Positions 1 to 7,451 of a DNA stretch of 11,351 bases are shown here, in pieces (positions within the stretch are counted from its first letter, which is position 1; each line of letters starts with the position of its first letter). Origin of the DNA: JBKQWK01 sp052139595 (GTDB lineage: Bacteria; Actinomycetota; Thermoleophilia; UBA2241). The notes below the pieces were generated by a model. The model saw only the letters and a program-made list of their open reading frames with translations, was not told where the DNA came from and ran no database searches. The translations under genes and the position numbers were made by a program. The stretch lies in NCBI GenBank assembly GCA_052139595.1, contig JBKQWK010000015.1, positions 1-11,351 of the forward strand, read 5' to 3'.

Positions 1-4
1 GCGC

Positions 5-2482
5 GTGGCCGAACCGATACAGGTTCTCTTCGTTGAGGATTCGCCGGACGATGTTCAGCTTATGCTGCGCGAGCTGCAGCGCGCCGGCTATGAGCCTCAG
101 TGGCAACGTGTTGACACAGCGGCAGCGATGCAGGCCGCGCTGGCCGAATCGACGTGGGACATCGCCATCATTGACTACAGCATGCCGCACTTCGATGCCC
201 CAGCCGCCTTGGCGCTTCTGGCCGAGGTGGCGCCCGATTTGCCCGGTGTGGTGGTTTCGGGCACCGTCGGCGAGGATGTCGCCGTGGCGACCATGCACGC
301 GGGCGCTGCCGACTACGTTCTCAAAGACAATTTGATTCGCTTGGTGTCGACCGTTGAGCGAGCGATCCGGATGGCGGCGGCGCGCCGCGAGCAACGCGCC
401 GCCGAGCGGGCGCGCATCGAGAGCGAAACCTTACTGCAGACGGCGGCCAACGCCTTGCTCGAGACGCTGATCGTCTACGACGATCAGCGCCGCATGCTGT
501 TTGTTAATCAGCGCGGTCTAAGCGTGTTTGGCCTGCGACTGGAAGACGTCGTCGGCCGTCGCGACGAAGATCTGGTCGTGGCATCGACGTCTACACTTAC
601 GGTGCCCGTTGTCGACCACGTTCTGGCGGCCGGCCAGTCATACACAGCTGATTTTGTGCTCGACGTGCCCGGACTTGGCGACGGCCGTAGCATTGCCGCC
701 TCGTACACACCGGTGGTTGGCGCCGGCGGCACGGTCGAAAAGGTCGTCCTGCTCGCCAGTGATGTGACCGAACGCCGTCGGGCACAAGCGGTGGCAAAGC
801 TGACGCAGGAGCGGTTCAGGGCGCTGTTCGATGAGTCTCCTGTCGGCGCGTTCACGTTTGACGCTCAGTTGCGCCTTGTGGAGTGCAACGCCAGCGAGGT
901 GAGGGGTACTGCCGTTCGTCGTGAGCAGATGGTCGGCGCAGACTTGCGAGCGAGTGACGACCAAAGCTTGGTGCCAGCGCTTGAGGTGGCCTTGCGCGGC
1001 GAGAGAGGCTTCTACGAAGGCCGTTACCAGCCGACCGTACGCGGCGGTGACCGGCGCTGGGTGTCGCTCTACACGGCGCCGCTAAACGACGAGCACGGCA
1101 CCGTGGTGGGCGGCATGGCGATCGAGGTCGATCTGACCGAGTACAAACGCTCCGAAGAGACGATCGAGCTGCTCGCTTTTCGCGACGTGCTCACCGACCT
1201 GCCGAATCGCACCCTGTTCCTCGACCGCTTGCGCCAAGCCGTAGCGGCGGCGCAGCGCTCGGGCGGCACGCTCGCCGTGGCGGCGCTTGACCTCGATCGC
1301 TTCAAGAGCGTGAACGAACTGCTTGGACACGCTGCTGGTGACCGGCTGTTGAAAGACGTCGGTGAGCGCTTGCGTGCGGTCTTGCGTGAGGGCGACACGG
1401 TTGCTCACAGCGGCAGTGACGACTTTCTTGTGCTGCTGCCGAGCATCAATGCTCGCCAACGCCTGGTTGTTGTCGCCGACAAGATGATGGAGCAGTTTCG
1501 CCGGCCCTGGGTACTCGCGGGTGAGAGCATCTATATTGGCGCTAGCCTTGGCGTGGCCGTCTATCCCGATGACGGTGCGGCGGCGGAGATCTTGCTCGAA
1601 CGTGCCTACACGGCTATGCGCCGCGCCAAGGGTTCTGGCGGCAACACCTATCAGCTCTTCGAGGAGAGGGTGGGTGCGTCAGCAGTTGAGGGCATGCGCA
1701 GCGAAATCGAGCTGCATCGTGCCCTCGACGCGGGCCAGTTTGTGCTCCACTACCAGCCTGAGGTCGACCTGCGGACGGGTGAGATCGTCGGGGCCGAGGC
1801 TCTGGTGCGCTGGCAGCACCCAGAGCGCGGTCTGCTGCCGCCGGCCGAGTTCATCAGCCTGGCCGAGGCAACCGGCCTGATTGTGCCTCTCGGCGACTGG
1901 ATCATGCGCGAGGCGTGCCGGCAGGCAGCGAGCTGGCAGTCCCTTTGCAGCCGGCCGGTGTTTGTCGCCGTGAACTTATCGCCACGACAGTTTCGCGAGC
2001 ACGATCTGAGCGCGAGCATTAAAACGGCATTGCTGGCGACTGGCCTGGAGCCGAGTCTGCTCCAGATCGAGGTCACGGAGAGTCTGGCCATGGACGACAG
2101 CGAGTACGCCATCGCGACATTGCACGACCTGAACAGCGGCGGCATGGGCAGCGCCCTGGACGATTTCGGCATCGGCTACTCCTCGCTGAGTCTGTTGAAG
2201 TCGCTGCCCTTGCGGGCGGTCAAAATCGATCGCAGCTTTATCAGTGGCAGCCCCACCGAGAGGGCATCGGCAGCGATTGTCAGAGCCGTGGTGGCCATCG
2301 GCCATGAACTTGGGCTCACGGTTGTGGCCGAGGGCGTCGAGACAGCGGCCGAGCTGGCGTTTGTGCAGGCGCAGCAGTGCGATCTCGCCCAAGGTTTCCT
2401 GTTCAGTCGGCCGCTACCCATCGACGCTCTGACTGCGCTTCTGCGCGTGCATCCCCGGCTCTTGTCGGCGGAGCCGCAGTGA
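5..2482 (+). CDS. REC-PAS-PAS-GGDEF-EAL response regulator, probable c-di-GMP phosphodiesterase
   Basis: An 825-residue cytoplasmic signalling protein with no membrane segment. An N-terminal receiver domain (about 1-125) has the acidic pair E11/D12, phospho-acceptor D57, S85 and K107, so a partner histidine kinase is expected; none is in the window. Two PAS-type sensor domains follow (about 140-260 and 270-385). The GGDEF domain (about 390-555) reads G470-S-D-D-F474 instead of GGDEF, with H for the usual Arg, so cyclase activity is doubtful; an RxxD inhibitory site (R461-D464) remains five residues upstream. The EAL domain (about 566-815) keeps E598-A-L, NLSPRQF, the IEVTES Glu, DDFGIG, VKIDRSF, AEGVET and QGFLFSRP, so c-di-GMP hydrolysis is likely. 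Expected role: phosphorylation- and ligand-controlled breakdown of c-di-GMP. The GTG at 5 gives a natural REC start, but only four bases precede it, so its ribosome site cannot be judged. It ends 40 bases before polA with no terminator visible. Confidence 0.93.
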   Translation: MAEPIQVLFVEDSPDDVQLMLRELQRAGYEPQWQRVDTAAAMQAALAESTWDIAIIDYSMPHFDAPAALALLAEVAPDLPGVVVSGTVGEDVAVATMHAGAADYVLKDNLIRLVSTVERAIRMAAARREQRAAERARIESETLLQTAANALLETLIVYDDQRRMLFVNQRGLSVFGLRLEDVVGRRDEDLVVASTSTLTVPVVDHVLAAGQSYTADFVLDVPGLGDGRSIAASYTPVVGAGGTVEKVVLLASDVTERRRAQAVAKLTQERFRALFDESPVGAFTFDAQLRLVECNASEVRGTAVRREQMVGADLRASDDQSLVPALEVALRGERGFYEGRYQPTVRGGDRRWVSLYTAPLNDEHGTVVGGMAIEVDLTEYKRSEETIELLAFRDVLTDLPNRTLFLDRLRQAVAAAQRSGGTLAVAALDLDRFKSVNELLGHAAGDRLLKDVGERLRAVLREGDTVAHSGSDDFLVLLPSINARQRLVVVADKMMEQFRRPWVLAGESIYIGASLGVAVYPDDGAAAEILLERAYTAMRRAKGSGGNTYQLFEERVGASAVEGMRSEIELHRALDAGQFVLHYQPEVDLRTGEIVGAEALVRWQHPERGLLPPAEFISLAEATGLIVPLGDWIMREACRQAASWQSLCSRPVFVAVNLSPRQFREHDLSASIKTALLATGLEPSLLQIEVTESLAMDDSEYAIATLHDLNSGGMGSALDDFGIGYSSLSLLKSLPLRAVKIDRSFISGSPTERASAAIVRAVVAIGHELGLTVVAEGVETAAELAFVQAQQCDLAQGFLFSRPLPIDALTALLRVHPRLLSAEPQ

Positions 2483-2522
2483 GAGCCGGGGGCAGGTGGC
2501 GCTCGGCGGCGCGCATCCGAGC

Positions 2523-5186
2523 ATGACCGAGATCAGCGCCAAGCATCGTCTCTTTCTCGTCGACGGCAGCAGTCTCGCCTACCGGGCGTTCTTCGCCTTG
2601 CCGGAATCGATTGCCACCCGCCAGGGATTTCCCACCAATGCTCTCTACGGCTTCAGTCAGATGATGCTCAAGATCGTCACCGAGTACGAGCCGGCAACCG
2701 TCGTTGTCGCTTGGGATGCACGCGAGAAGACCTTTCGCCACGAGGAGTTCGCCGACTATAAGGCGCAGCGTCCACACATGCCCGACAGCCTGTCGCAACA
2801 GTGGCCACACTTGGAAGAGCTGGTGGCGGCCTTCGGCTTCGTCAACCTGAAACTGGCGGGCTACGAGGCCGACGACATCCTCGGCACGCTGGCCGAGTAC
2901 GCCAAGGCAATGACGATCAGCTCTGTGGTCGTGACCGGCGACCGTGACGCCCTGCAGGTGGTCGACGATTGCATCGCCGTGATGACAACCGGTCGCGGCG
3001 TGACCGACGTGAAGCTGTACGCGCCGCAGCAGGTCGTTGAGCGGTACGGGATCACGCCAGACAAAGTGCCCGACTTCATCGGTCTCAAGGGCGATACGAG
3101 CGACAACATTCCTGGCGTGCCCGGCATCGGCGAGAAGACGGCGGCTGCTCTGCTGCAGCAGTTCGGCAGCATGGAGGCGTTGTACGAGCGCCTCGATGAG
3201 GTCGGCAGTGAGAAGCGCCGCTCCCTGCTTAAGGAGCACGAAGAGACGGCGCGTCTGAGCAAGCGTCTGGCCACCATGGTGCTCGATGTGCCCCTGAGCG
3301 AAGATCTCGATGAACTCGTGCGCCGCGGTGGCTACCGTCTGCCCGTCGCCGACGTGGAGCAGGTTTTCACGCGCTTCGAATTCGCAACGCTCGCACGCCG
3401 GGTGCACGAGCTGGGCGCCGGCGGCAGGGCGGAAGCCGCTGTTGGGACATCTGCCTCGGTGGCCGAGGGGCCAGCCGACGGCGTAGCCTTCGCGGCCGCC
3501 GCTCGCGTCGACGCCGGGCCCTTGACCTTGCCGACCGTCGTTGCGGAGGAGGGTCTGGGACCGTTGGCGGCGATGCTCGAACAAAAAGAAACTGCTCTCG
3601 CGGTGATGAATCTCGCTGCCGGCGAGACGCTGGCTGCTGTGTACGATGGCGGCGCCGTTGCGCTGACGACGCACATTGCTGAAGACCGCTGGCGCAGCCT
3701 CTGGCGTCTCGCCGCGCACGTCATCGCCCACGACGCCAAGGCGTTTCCCGGGTTTACCGCGGCGCCGGTGGGACCGGCCTTCGATACTGCTGTCGCGGCC
3801 TACCTGCTGGCGCCTGAGCAACCGGCGCGCGACCTCTATCGCCTGGTCGCAATCGATGAGGCCGAGGTCGCCGCTTTGCCAACGGCGGCGGCACAGGTGG
3901 CGGCTCGCGCCGTGCTGACCTGGCGACTTTCGCGCCAGCAGGAGCCGCGCCTCGAGAATGACGAACTGGGTCGTCTCTTTCGTGAGATCGAGTTGCCTCT
4001 GGTGCGTGTTCTGGCGCTGATGGAGGCAGCCGGCGTAAAAATGGATCCCTATCGTCTCGGTGAGATCACGGCGCGCGTGCGTGACCGCATCGATGAGCTG
4101 CGCGACTCCATCTACGAGCTCGCCGGTGGCGGGTTCAGCATCGGCTCGCCGCAGCAACTCGCTGAAGTCCTGTTCGGTCGCCTGGGACTTACTCCGGCGC
4201 GCAAAGGCAAGACCGGGTTTTCGACCGACGCGCGGGTGCTCAAAGGTCTGCGTGGCGCGCACGCGATCGTGCCTGCGGTGGAGGAGTGGCGCGAGCTGAC
4301 TAAGCTCCTTAACACGTACCTGGAGCCGCTGCCGGCGCACCTTGATCCTGCCACGGGCAGGCTGCATACAACGTTTAACCAGATGGTCACCGCCACTGGG
4401 CGGCTGTCGAGTTCCAATCCGAACCTGCAGAATATCCCCGTGCGCAGCGATCTGGGCAGCGAGATTCGCGCCTGCTTTGTCGCCGAGAGTGGATGTAAGC
4501 TCGTGGTCGCCGACTACTCGCAGATCGAACTGCGCCTGATGGCTTACCTGGCGCAGGAGCCGGCGCTTCTCGACGCCTATCGCCGCGGCGAGGACGTGCA
4601 TCGGGTCACGGCGGCGGCGGTGGCCGGCATCCCCGCGGAAGAGGTGACGAAACAGCAGCGCGAGCACGCCAAGGCGACCAACTTCGGCATCATGTATGGG
4701 CTGTCGCCATATGGACTGTCCGAACAGGTCGATATTTCGGTCGACGAAGCTCGCGCCTTCATCAGCGCTTACTTCGACAAATACCCGCGCGTAGCCGAGT
4801 TCCGGCAGCGCACGATTGCGGCGGCGACCGAAGACGGCTATGTGACGACCCTCTTTGGTCGCCGCCGGTCGTTGCCCGAGCTGCATGCGAGCAGTCATAG
4901 CGTGCGCGCTCTGGGCGAGCGTCTGGCGGTGAACACCGTGTTACAGGGTACTGCCGCCGACATCATCAAGGTTGCCATGGTGCGCTTGCAGCAGGCGCTC
5001 GACGATCACCGCCTTGTCGCGCGCCTTGTGCTGCAGGTACACGATGAGCTGGTGCTGGAGTGCCCTGCGGCCGAGGTCGAGCAGGCGCTGCCGCTACTGC
5101 GCACCGCCATGTGCGACGCTTTTGTCATGGATCCAGCGCTCACCGTCGCCGTCGGCGTCGGTGACAACTGGGTCGACGCCAAATAG
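2523..5186 (+). CDS. polA: DNA polymerase I
   Basis: Fills gaps in excision repair and removes RNA primers from lagging-strand fragments. From ATG 2523 the protein is 887 residues (E. coli 928). The 5'-nuclease domain (about 1-290) has LFLVDGSS, the EADDILG and VTGDRDA acidic motifs and the helix-hairpin-helix stretch DNIPGVPGIGEKTA. The middle domain (about 310-480) has the proofreading-exonuclease fold region but not its metal-binding acids: HDAKAF (403-408) stands where E. coli has NLKYD, and the DxE motif is LAVMNLA. The polymerase domain has the TGRLSSSNPNLQNIP stretch, motif A (D664-YSQIE), the O-helix R713-xxx-K717-xxx-F721-G-x-x-Y725, and motif C H840-D-E. F721 is the residue associated with dideoxynucleotide discrimination. 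GTG at 2496 in the same frame would add nine residues; ATG 2523 is preferred because MTEISAKHRLFLVDGSS resembles actinobacterial PolA starts, although neither site has a convincing ribosome binding sequence. Confidence 0.97.
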   Translation: MTEISAKHRLFLVDGSSLAYRAFFALPESIATRQGFPTNALYGFSQMMLKIVTEYEPATVVVAWDAREKTFRHEEFADYKAQRPHMPDSLSQQWPHLEELVAAFGFVNLKLAGYEADDILGTLAEYAKAMTISSVVVTGDRDALQVVDDCIAVMTTGRGVTDVKLYAPQQVVERYGITPDKVPDFIGLKGDTSDNIPGVPGIGEKTAAALLQQFGSMEALYERLDEVGSEKRRSLLKEHEETARLSKRLATMVLDVPLSEDLDELVRRGGYRLPVADVEQVFTRFEFATLARRVHELGAGGRAEAAVGTSASVAEGPADGVAFAAAARVDAGPLTLPTVVAEEGLGPLAAMLEQKETALAVMNLAAGETLAAVYDGGAVALTTHIAEDRWRSLWRLAAHVIAHDAKAFPGFTAAPVGPAFDTAVAAYLLAPEQPARDLYRLVAIDEAEVAALPTAAAQVAARAVLTWRLSRQQEPRLENDELGRLFREIELPLVRVLALMEAAGVKMDPYRLGEITARVRDRIDELRDSIYELAGGGFSIGSPQQLAEVLFGRLGLTPARKGKTGFSTDARVLKGLRGAHAIVPAVEEWRELTKLLNTYLEPLPAHLDPATGRLHTTFNQMVTATGRLSSSNPNLQNIPVRSDLGSEIRACFVAESGCKLVVADYSQIELRLMAYLAQEPALLDAYRRGEDVHRVTAAAVAGIPAEEVTKQQREHAKATNFGIMYGLSPYGLSEQVDISVDEARAFISAYFDKYPRVAEFRQRTIAAATEDGYVTTLFGRRRSLPELHASSHSVRALGERLAVNTVLQGTAADIIKVAMVRLQQALDDHRLVARLVLQVHDELVLECPAAEVEQALPLLRTAMCDAFVMDPALTVAVGVGDNWVDAK

Positions 5187-5196
5187 CCGACGCCGG

Positions 5197-5205
5197 TGGT
5201 ATACT
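5197..5205 (+). promoter_or_regulatory. Probable rpsA promoter, extended -10
   Basis: TGG-TATACT (TG at 5197-5198, hexamer 5200-5205) matches the extended -10 pattern TGnTATAAT with one mismatch in the hexamer. It lies 11 bases after the polA stop codon. No good -35 is visible at the usual distance, which is common for extended -10 promoters. Transcription would start near 5212 and give a leader of about 88 bases. This is inferred from pattern alone. Confidence 0.5.
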
Positions 5206-5214
5206 TCTTCAGCT

Positions 5215-5255
5215 TGCGCCCCGGTTGCGGCTCACTGGGAGCGCAGGTCGACCTG
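5215..5255 (+). promoter_or_regulatory. rpsA 5' leader with alternative inverted repeats
   Basis: CAGGTCGACCTG at 5244-5255 is a perfect 12-base palindrome. Just upstream, TGCGC (5215-5219) can pair with GCGCA (5241-5245), with an additional CC/GG pair inside after one mismatch. The second stem shares bases 5244-5245 with the palindrome, so the two structures could not form fully at once. The palindrome may be an operator for a dimeric protein or part of an mRNA fold. S1 represses its own translation in E. coli, but whether this leader does the same is inference. Confidence 0.35.
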
Positions 5256-5281
5256 TAAACGATGAGCCGTGGCACGTACCC

Positions 5282-5287
5282 GGGAGG
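5282..5287 (+). promoter_or_regulatory. Ribosome binding site of rpsA
   Basis: GGGAGG lies 12 bases before the ATG at 5300, slightly long spacing but the only purine-rich anti-16S match nearby. It supports 5300 as the start rather than an in-frame upstream start at 5225, which would put the leader structures inside the coding region. Confidence 0.6.
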
Positions 5288-5299
5288 CACACACCATCC

Positions 5300-6739
5300 A
5301 TGACTGAGTCCAGCGAACCTACCAGCACCGAAGAGATCCAGCTCGTAGAGGGCAGCGACGGCTACCTCAAAATCGTTGACGGCGAGATCGTCCCTAACTA
5401 TGACGCCACGATCAACATCTTCACCGAGGGCGACATCGTTACCGGCAATGTCGTGCGCATCGACAAGGATGAGGTCCTGGTCGACATCGGCTACAAGAGC
5501 GAAGGCGTTATTCCCGTCAGCGAACTTAGCATCCGCAAGTCGGTTAACACCGCCGACGAGGTGCATCTGGGCGAAGAAATCGATGCTCTGGTCATGCAGA
5601 AAGAAGACGCCGACGGGCGCCTTATCCTCTCGAAGAAGCGGGCCAAGTTCGAAAAGGCCTGGAAACGCATCGAAGAGGCCTTCGAAAGCGGTGCCCCGGT
5701 CAAAGGCAACGTCATCGAAGTGGTCAAGGGTGGTCTCATTCTCGACCTCGGTGTGCGTGGCTTCTTGCCCGCCTCGCTGGTCGACATCCGTCGTGTGCAA
5801 GACCTGCAAGAGTACGTCGGCCAGGAGCTCAACTGCCGCGTCATCGAGATGAATCGTAACCGTAATAACGTCGTGCTTTCGCGCCGCGCCGTGCTCGAAG
5901 AAGAGCGCAAAGAGGTACGTCAGCAGATCATTGACGACCTCAACGTCGGCGACGTTGTGGCCGGCACGATCAGCAACATCGTCGACTTTGGCGCCTTCGT
6001 CGACCTCGACGGTATCGACGGACTCATCCACATCAGTGAACTTTCCTGGACGCACATCAATCATCCGAGCGAGGTGCTGCAGGTCAATCAGGAGGTCAAG
6101 GTCAAAGTCCTCGATATCGACCGCGACCGCCAGCGCATCAGCCTGGGTCTCAAGCAGACGCAGGAAGATCCCTGGCAACGGATTGTCGCTGAGCACCGCA
6201 TCAACGACGTTGTCGGCGGTCGTGTGACGAAAATCGTTGCCTTTGGTGCCTTCGTCGAAATTTATGAAGGTATTGAAGGCTTGGTGCACATTAGCGAGCT
6301 CGCCAATCGTCACGTTGAGCGGCCAGATGAAGTCGTCTCGGTCGGGCAGCAGGTGCGCGTCAAAATCATCGAAATCGACTCCGATCGTCGACGTCTGAGC
6401 TTGAGCATCAAGCGAGTCGAGGGTGAAGAGGTCAAGCCCGACCGACCGCCGGTGCCATTGACGCCGCCGGCCGAAGCTGAATCCGACGCGTCGCCGAGCG
6501 AATCCGCGGCGGCCGGCGACGATGGGGCAGAGGTGCAGCCAGAGGCCGACGGCGTGCGCGCCGACGAGGCACTGGCCGCGGCTGGTCCCGAGGCTGAAGC
6601 TGGTCTTGCGGCTGAGGCGCCAACCGGCGTCGAGACGACAGAAGCTGAGGCACCGGTCGAACGCGAATTGGGCCTCAGCGACGACGTCTTCCCGGCTGGT
6701 GTCGAAGTAGACGACGACCCGGTGGTCGACGAGGCGTAG
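5300..6739 (+). CDS. rpsA: 30S ribosomal protein S1
   Basis: Ribosome-associated RNA-binding protein that helps recruit mRNA to the 30S subunit. From ATG 5300 it has 479 residues, about the size of the mycobacterial protein as I recall it (481) and shorter than the six-domain E. coli S1 (557). Four S1 (OB-fold) repeats are visible: about 41-110 (GDIVTGNVVRIDKDEVLVDI), 127-195 (GNVIEVVKGGLILDLGVRGF), 212-285 (GTISNIVDFGAFVDL, DGLIHISELSW) and 299-372 (GRVTKIVAFGAFVEI, EGLVHISELA). The last two are the canonical high-affinity type. The remaining 105 or so residues are a low-complexity tail rich in Ala, Glu, Asp and Pro, with only one Lys and three Arg, probably disordered. The start is set by the upstream GGGAGG. 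It probably has its own promoter just after polA and could be read through into coaE, 70 bases downstream. Confidence 0.97.
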   Translation: MTESSEPTSTEEIQLVEGSDGYLKIVDGEIVPNYDATINIFTEGDIVTGNVVRIDKDEVLVDIGYKSEGVIPVSELSIRKSVNTADEVHLGEEIDALVMQKEDADGRLILSKKRAKFEKAWKRIEEAFESGAPVKGNVIEVVKGGLILDLGVRGFLPASLVDIRRVQDLQEYVGQELNCRVIEMNRNRNNVVLSRRAVLEEERKEVRQQIIDDLNVGDVVAGTISNIVDFGAFVDLDGIDGLIHISELSWTHINHPSEVLQVNQEVKVKVLDIDRDRQRISLGLKQTQEDPWQRIVAEHRINDVVGGRVTKIVAFGAFVEIYEGIEGLVHISELANRHVERPDEVVSVGQQVRVKIIEIDSDRRRLSLSIKRVEGEEVKPDRPPVPLTPPAEAESDASPSESAAAGDDGAEVQPEADGVRADEALAAAGPEAEAGLAAEAPTGVETTEAEAPVERELGLSDDVFPAGVEVDDDPVVDEA

Positions 6740-6740
6740 T

Positions 6741-6779
6741 CGCGAGTCCTGCGCTTGGTGCCCCTTCGCTGGGGTCGCG
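6741..6779 (+). other. GC-rich inverted repeat between rpsA and coaE
   Basis: CCCC (6761-6764) can pair with GGGG (6771-6774) across a 6-base loop, and CGCGA (6741-6745) can pair with TCGCG (6775-6779). The right arm is continuous; the left arm has a 15-base bulge. No T-run follows, so it is not a standard intrinsic terminator. It could protect the rpsA mRNA end or partly attenuate transcription into coaE, or it may be incidental in GC-rich DNA. Confidence 0.3.
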
Positions 6780-6809
6780 GGGCCTGCGGGCTAACGGCTG
6801 CATAAGCGC

Positions 6810-7451
6810 ATGAGAAGACAGCGCATACCTCGACTGGGTGTTACCGGCGGCATCGGTTCAGGCAAGTCGACGGCTCTCGCCTACTTGCGTGAGTTCGGTG
6901 CCGCCGTCATTTCCGGCGACGACATCGTGCATGGACTGTTGCTTGAGGCGCCGATCGTCGCCGCGATCGGCGCTCACTTTGGGGTTGCGGTTCTCAGTGG
7001 TGAGAATATCAACCGGCCGGCACTGGCAGCGCTCGTATTTGCCGACGATGAGGCGCTGCGCTGGCTTGAAGGCCTCCTTCACCCGCACGTCAAGGAAGCA
7101 GTGGCTCAGTGGGCGCGGCAGCAAGAATCGTCGCCGCGCCCACCGGCCTTGCTCGCTGCCGAGATTCCCTTGCTCTTCGAAACGAGCATGGAGACGGTTT
7201 TCGACCGTGTGCTCATGGTGACGGCAGCGGAAGAAGCGCGCCGTCATCGCGTTGCCGCCAAGCTCACCGCGTCCGAGTTTAGTCGACGGGCAGCCCGGCA
7301 GCTGAGTGAGGACGAAAAAGCGCGGCGTAGCGATTTCGTCTATGTCAACGGCGGCACCCGCAAGTTCATGAAGGAGTACGTGGCCGAGGTCTTTGCCGCC
7401 ATGATCGCCGGTCCCGAAGAGAGCGAGACACTGGCGTCCGAAACCGCGTGA
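6810..7451 (+). CDS. coaE: Dephospho-CoA kinase
   Basis: Catalyses the last step of coenzyme A synthesis, ATP-dependent phosphorylation of the 3'-hydroxyl of dephospho-CoA, in the cytoplasm. The 213-residue protein has the P-loop GVTGGIGSGKST (10-21), the FG-AVISGDDIVH segment (29-41), LLHPHVK, the IPLLFET segment of the CoA-binding region, and the lid-type stretch RRAARQLSEDEKARRSDFVYVNGG near the C terminus. Length is normal for the family. The first Asp of the usual DADxI motif is Ser35, while Asp37 is kept. ATG 6810 is the only start that keeps the P-loop strand; no clear Shine-Dalgarno sequence precedes it. Its stop overlaps the next gene by four bases (GTGA), implying coupled translation. 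Confidence 0.95.
   Translation: MRRQRIPRLGVTGGIGSGKSTALAYLREFGAAVISGDDIVHGLLLEAPIVAAIGAHFGVAVLSGENINRPALAALVFADDEALRWLEGLLHPHVKEAVAQWARQQESSPRPPALLAAEIPLLFETSMETVFDRVLMVTAAEEARRHRVAAKLTASEFSRRAARQLSEDEKARRSDFVYVNGGTRKFMKEYVAEVFAAMIAGPEESETLASETA

Noticed and set aside
4721..4740. Second SOS-like site, CGAACAGGT, in polA
   Set aside because: Only the left half matches; the right half GTTCG is missing and the site is deep in the coding region.
2403..4898. 831-codon open frame on the - strand opposite polA
   Set aside because: It lies almost wholly antisense to a highly conserved polA, its translation is rich in Arg, His and Gln with no recognisable domain, and GC-biased third positions on the + strand readily keep this antisense frame open.
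5006..6313. 435-codon open frame on the - strand opposite rpsA
   Set aside because: Asp/Val-rich translation mirroring the codon usage of rpsA, no known domain, and no promoter or ribosome site; it is a shadow of a real gene.
6761..6774. CCCC/GGGG hairpin after rpsA as a Rho-independent terminator
   Set aside because: The stem is only four pairs and no T-run follows, so it does not meet the usual definition; it is kept only as a low-confidence inverted repeat.
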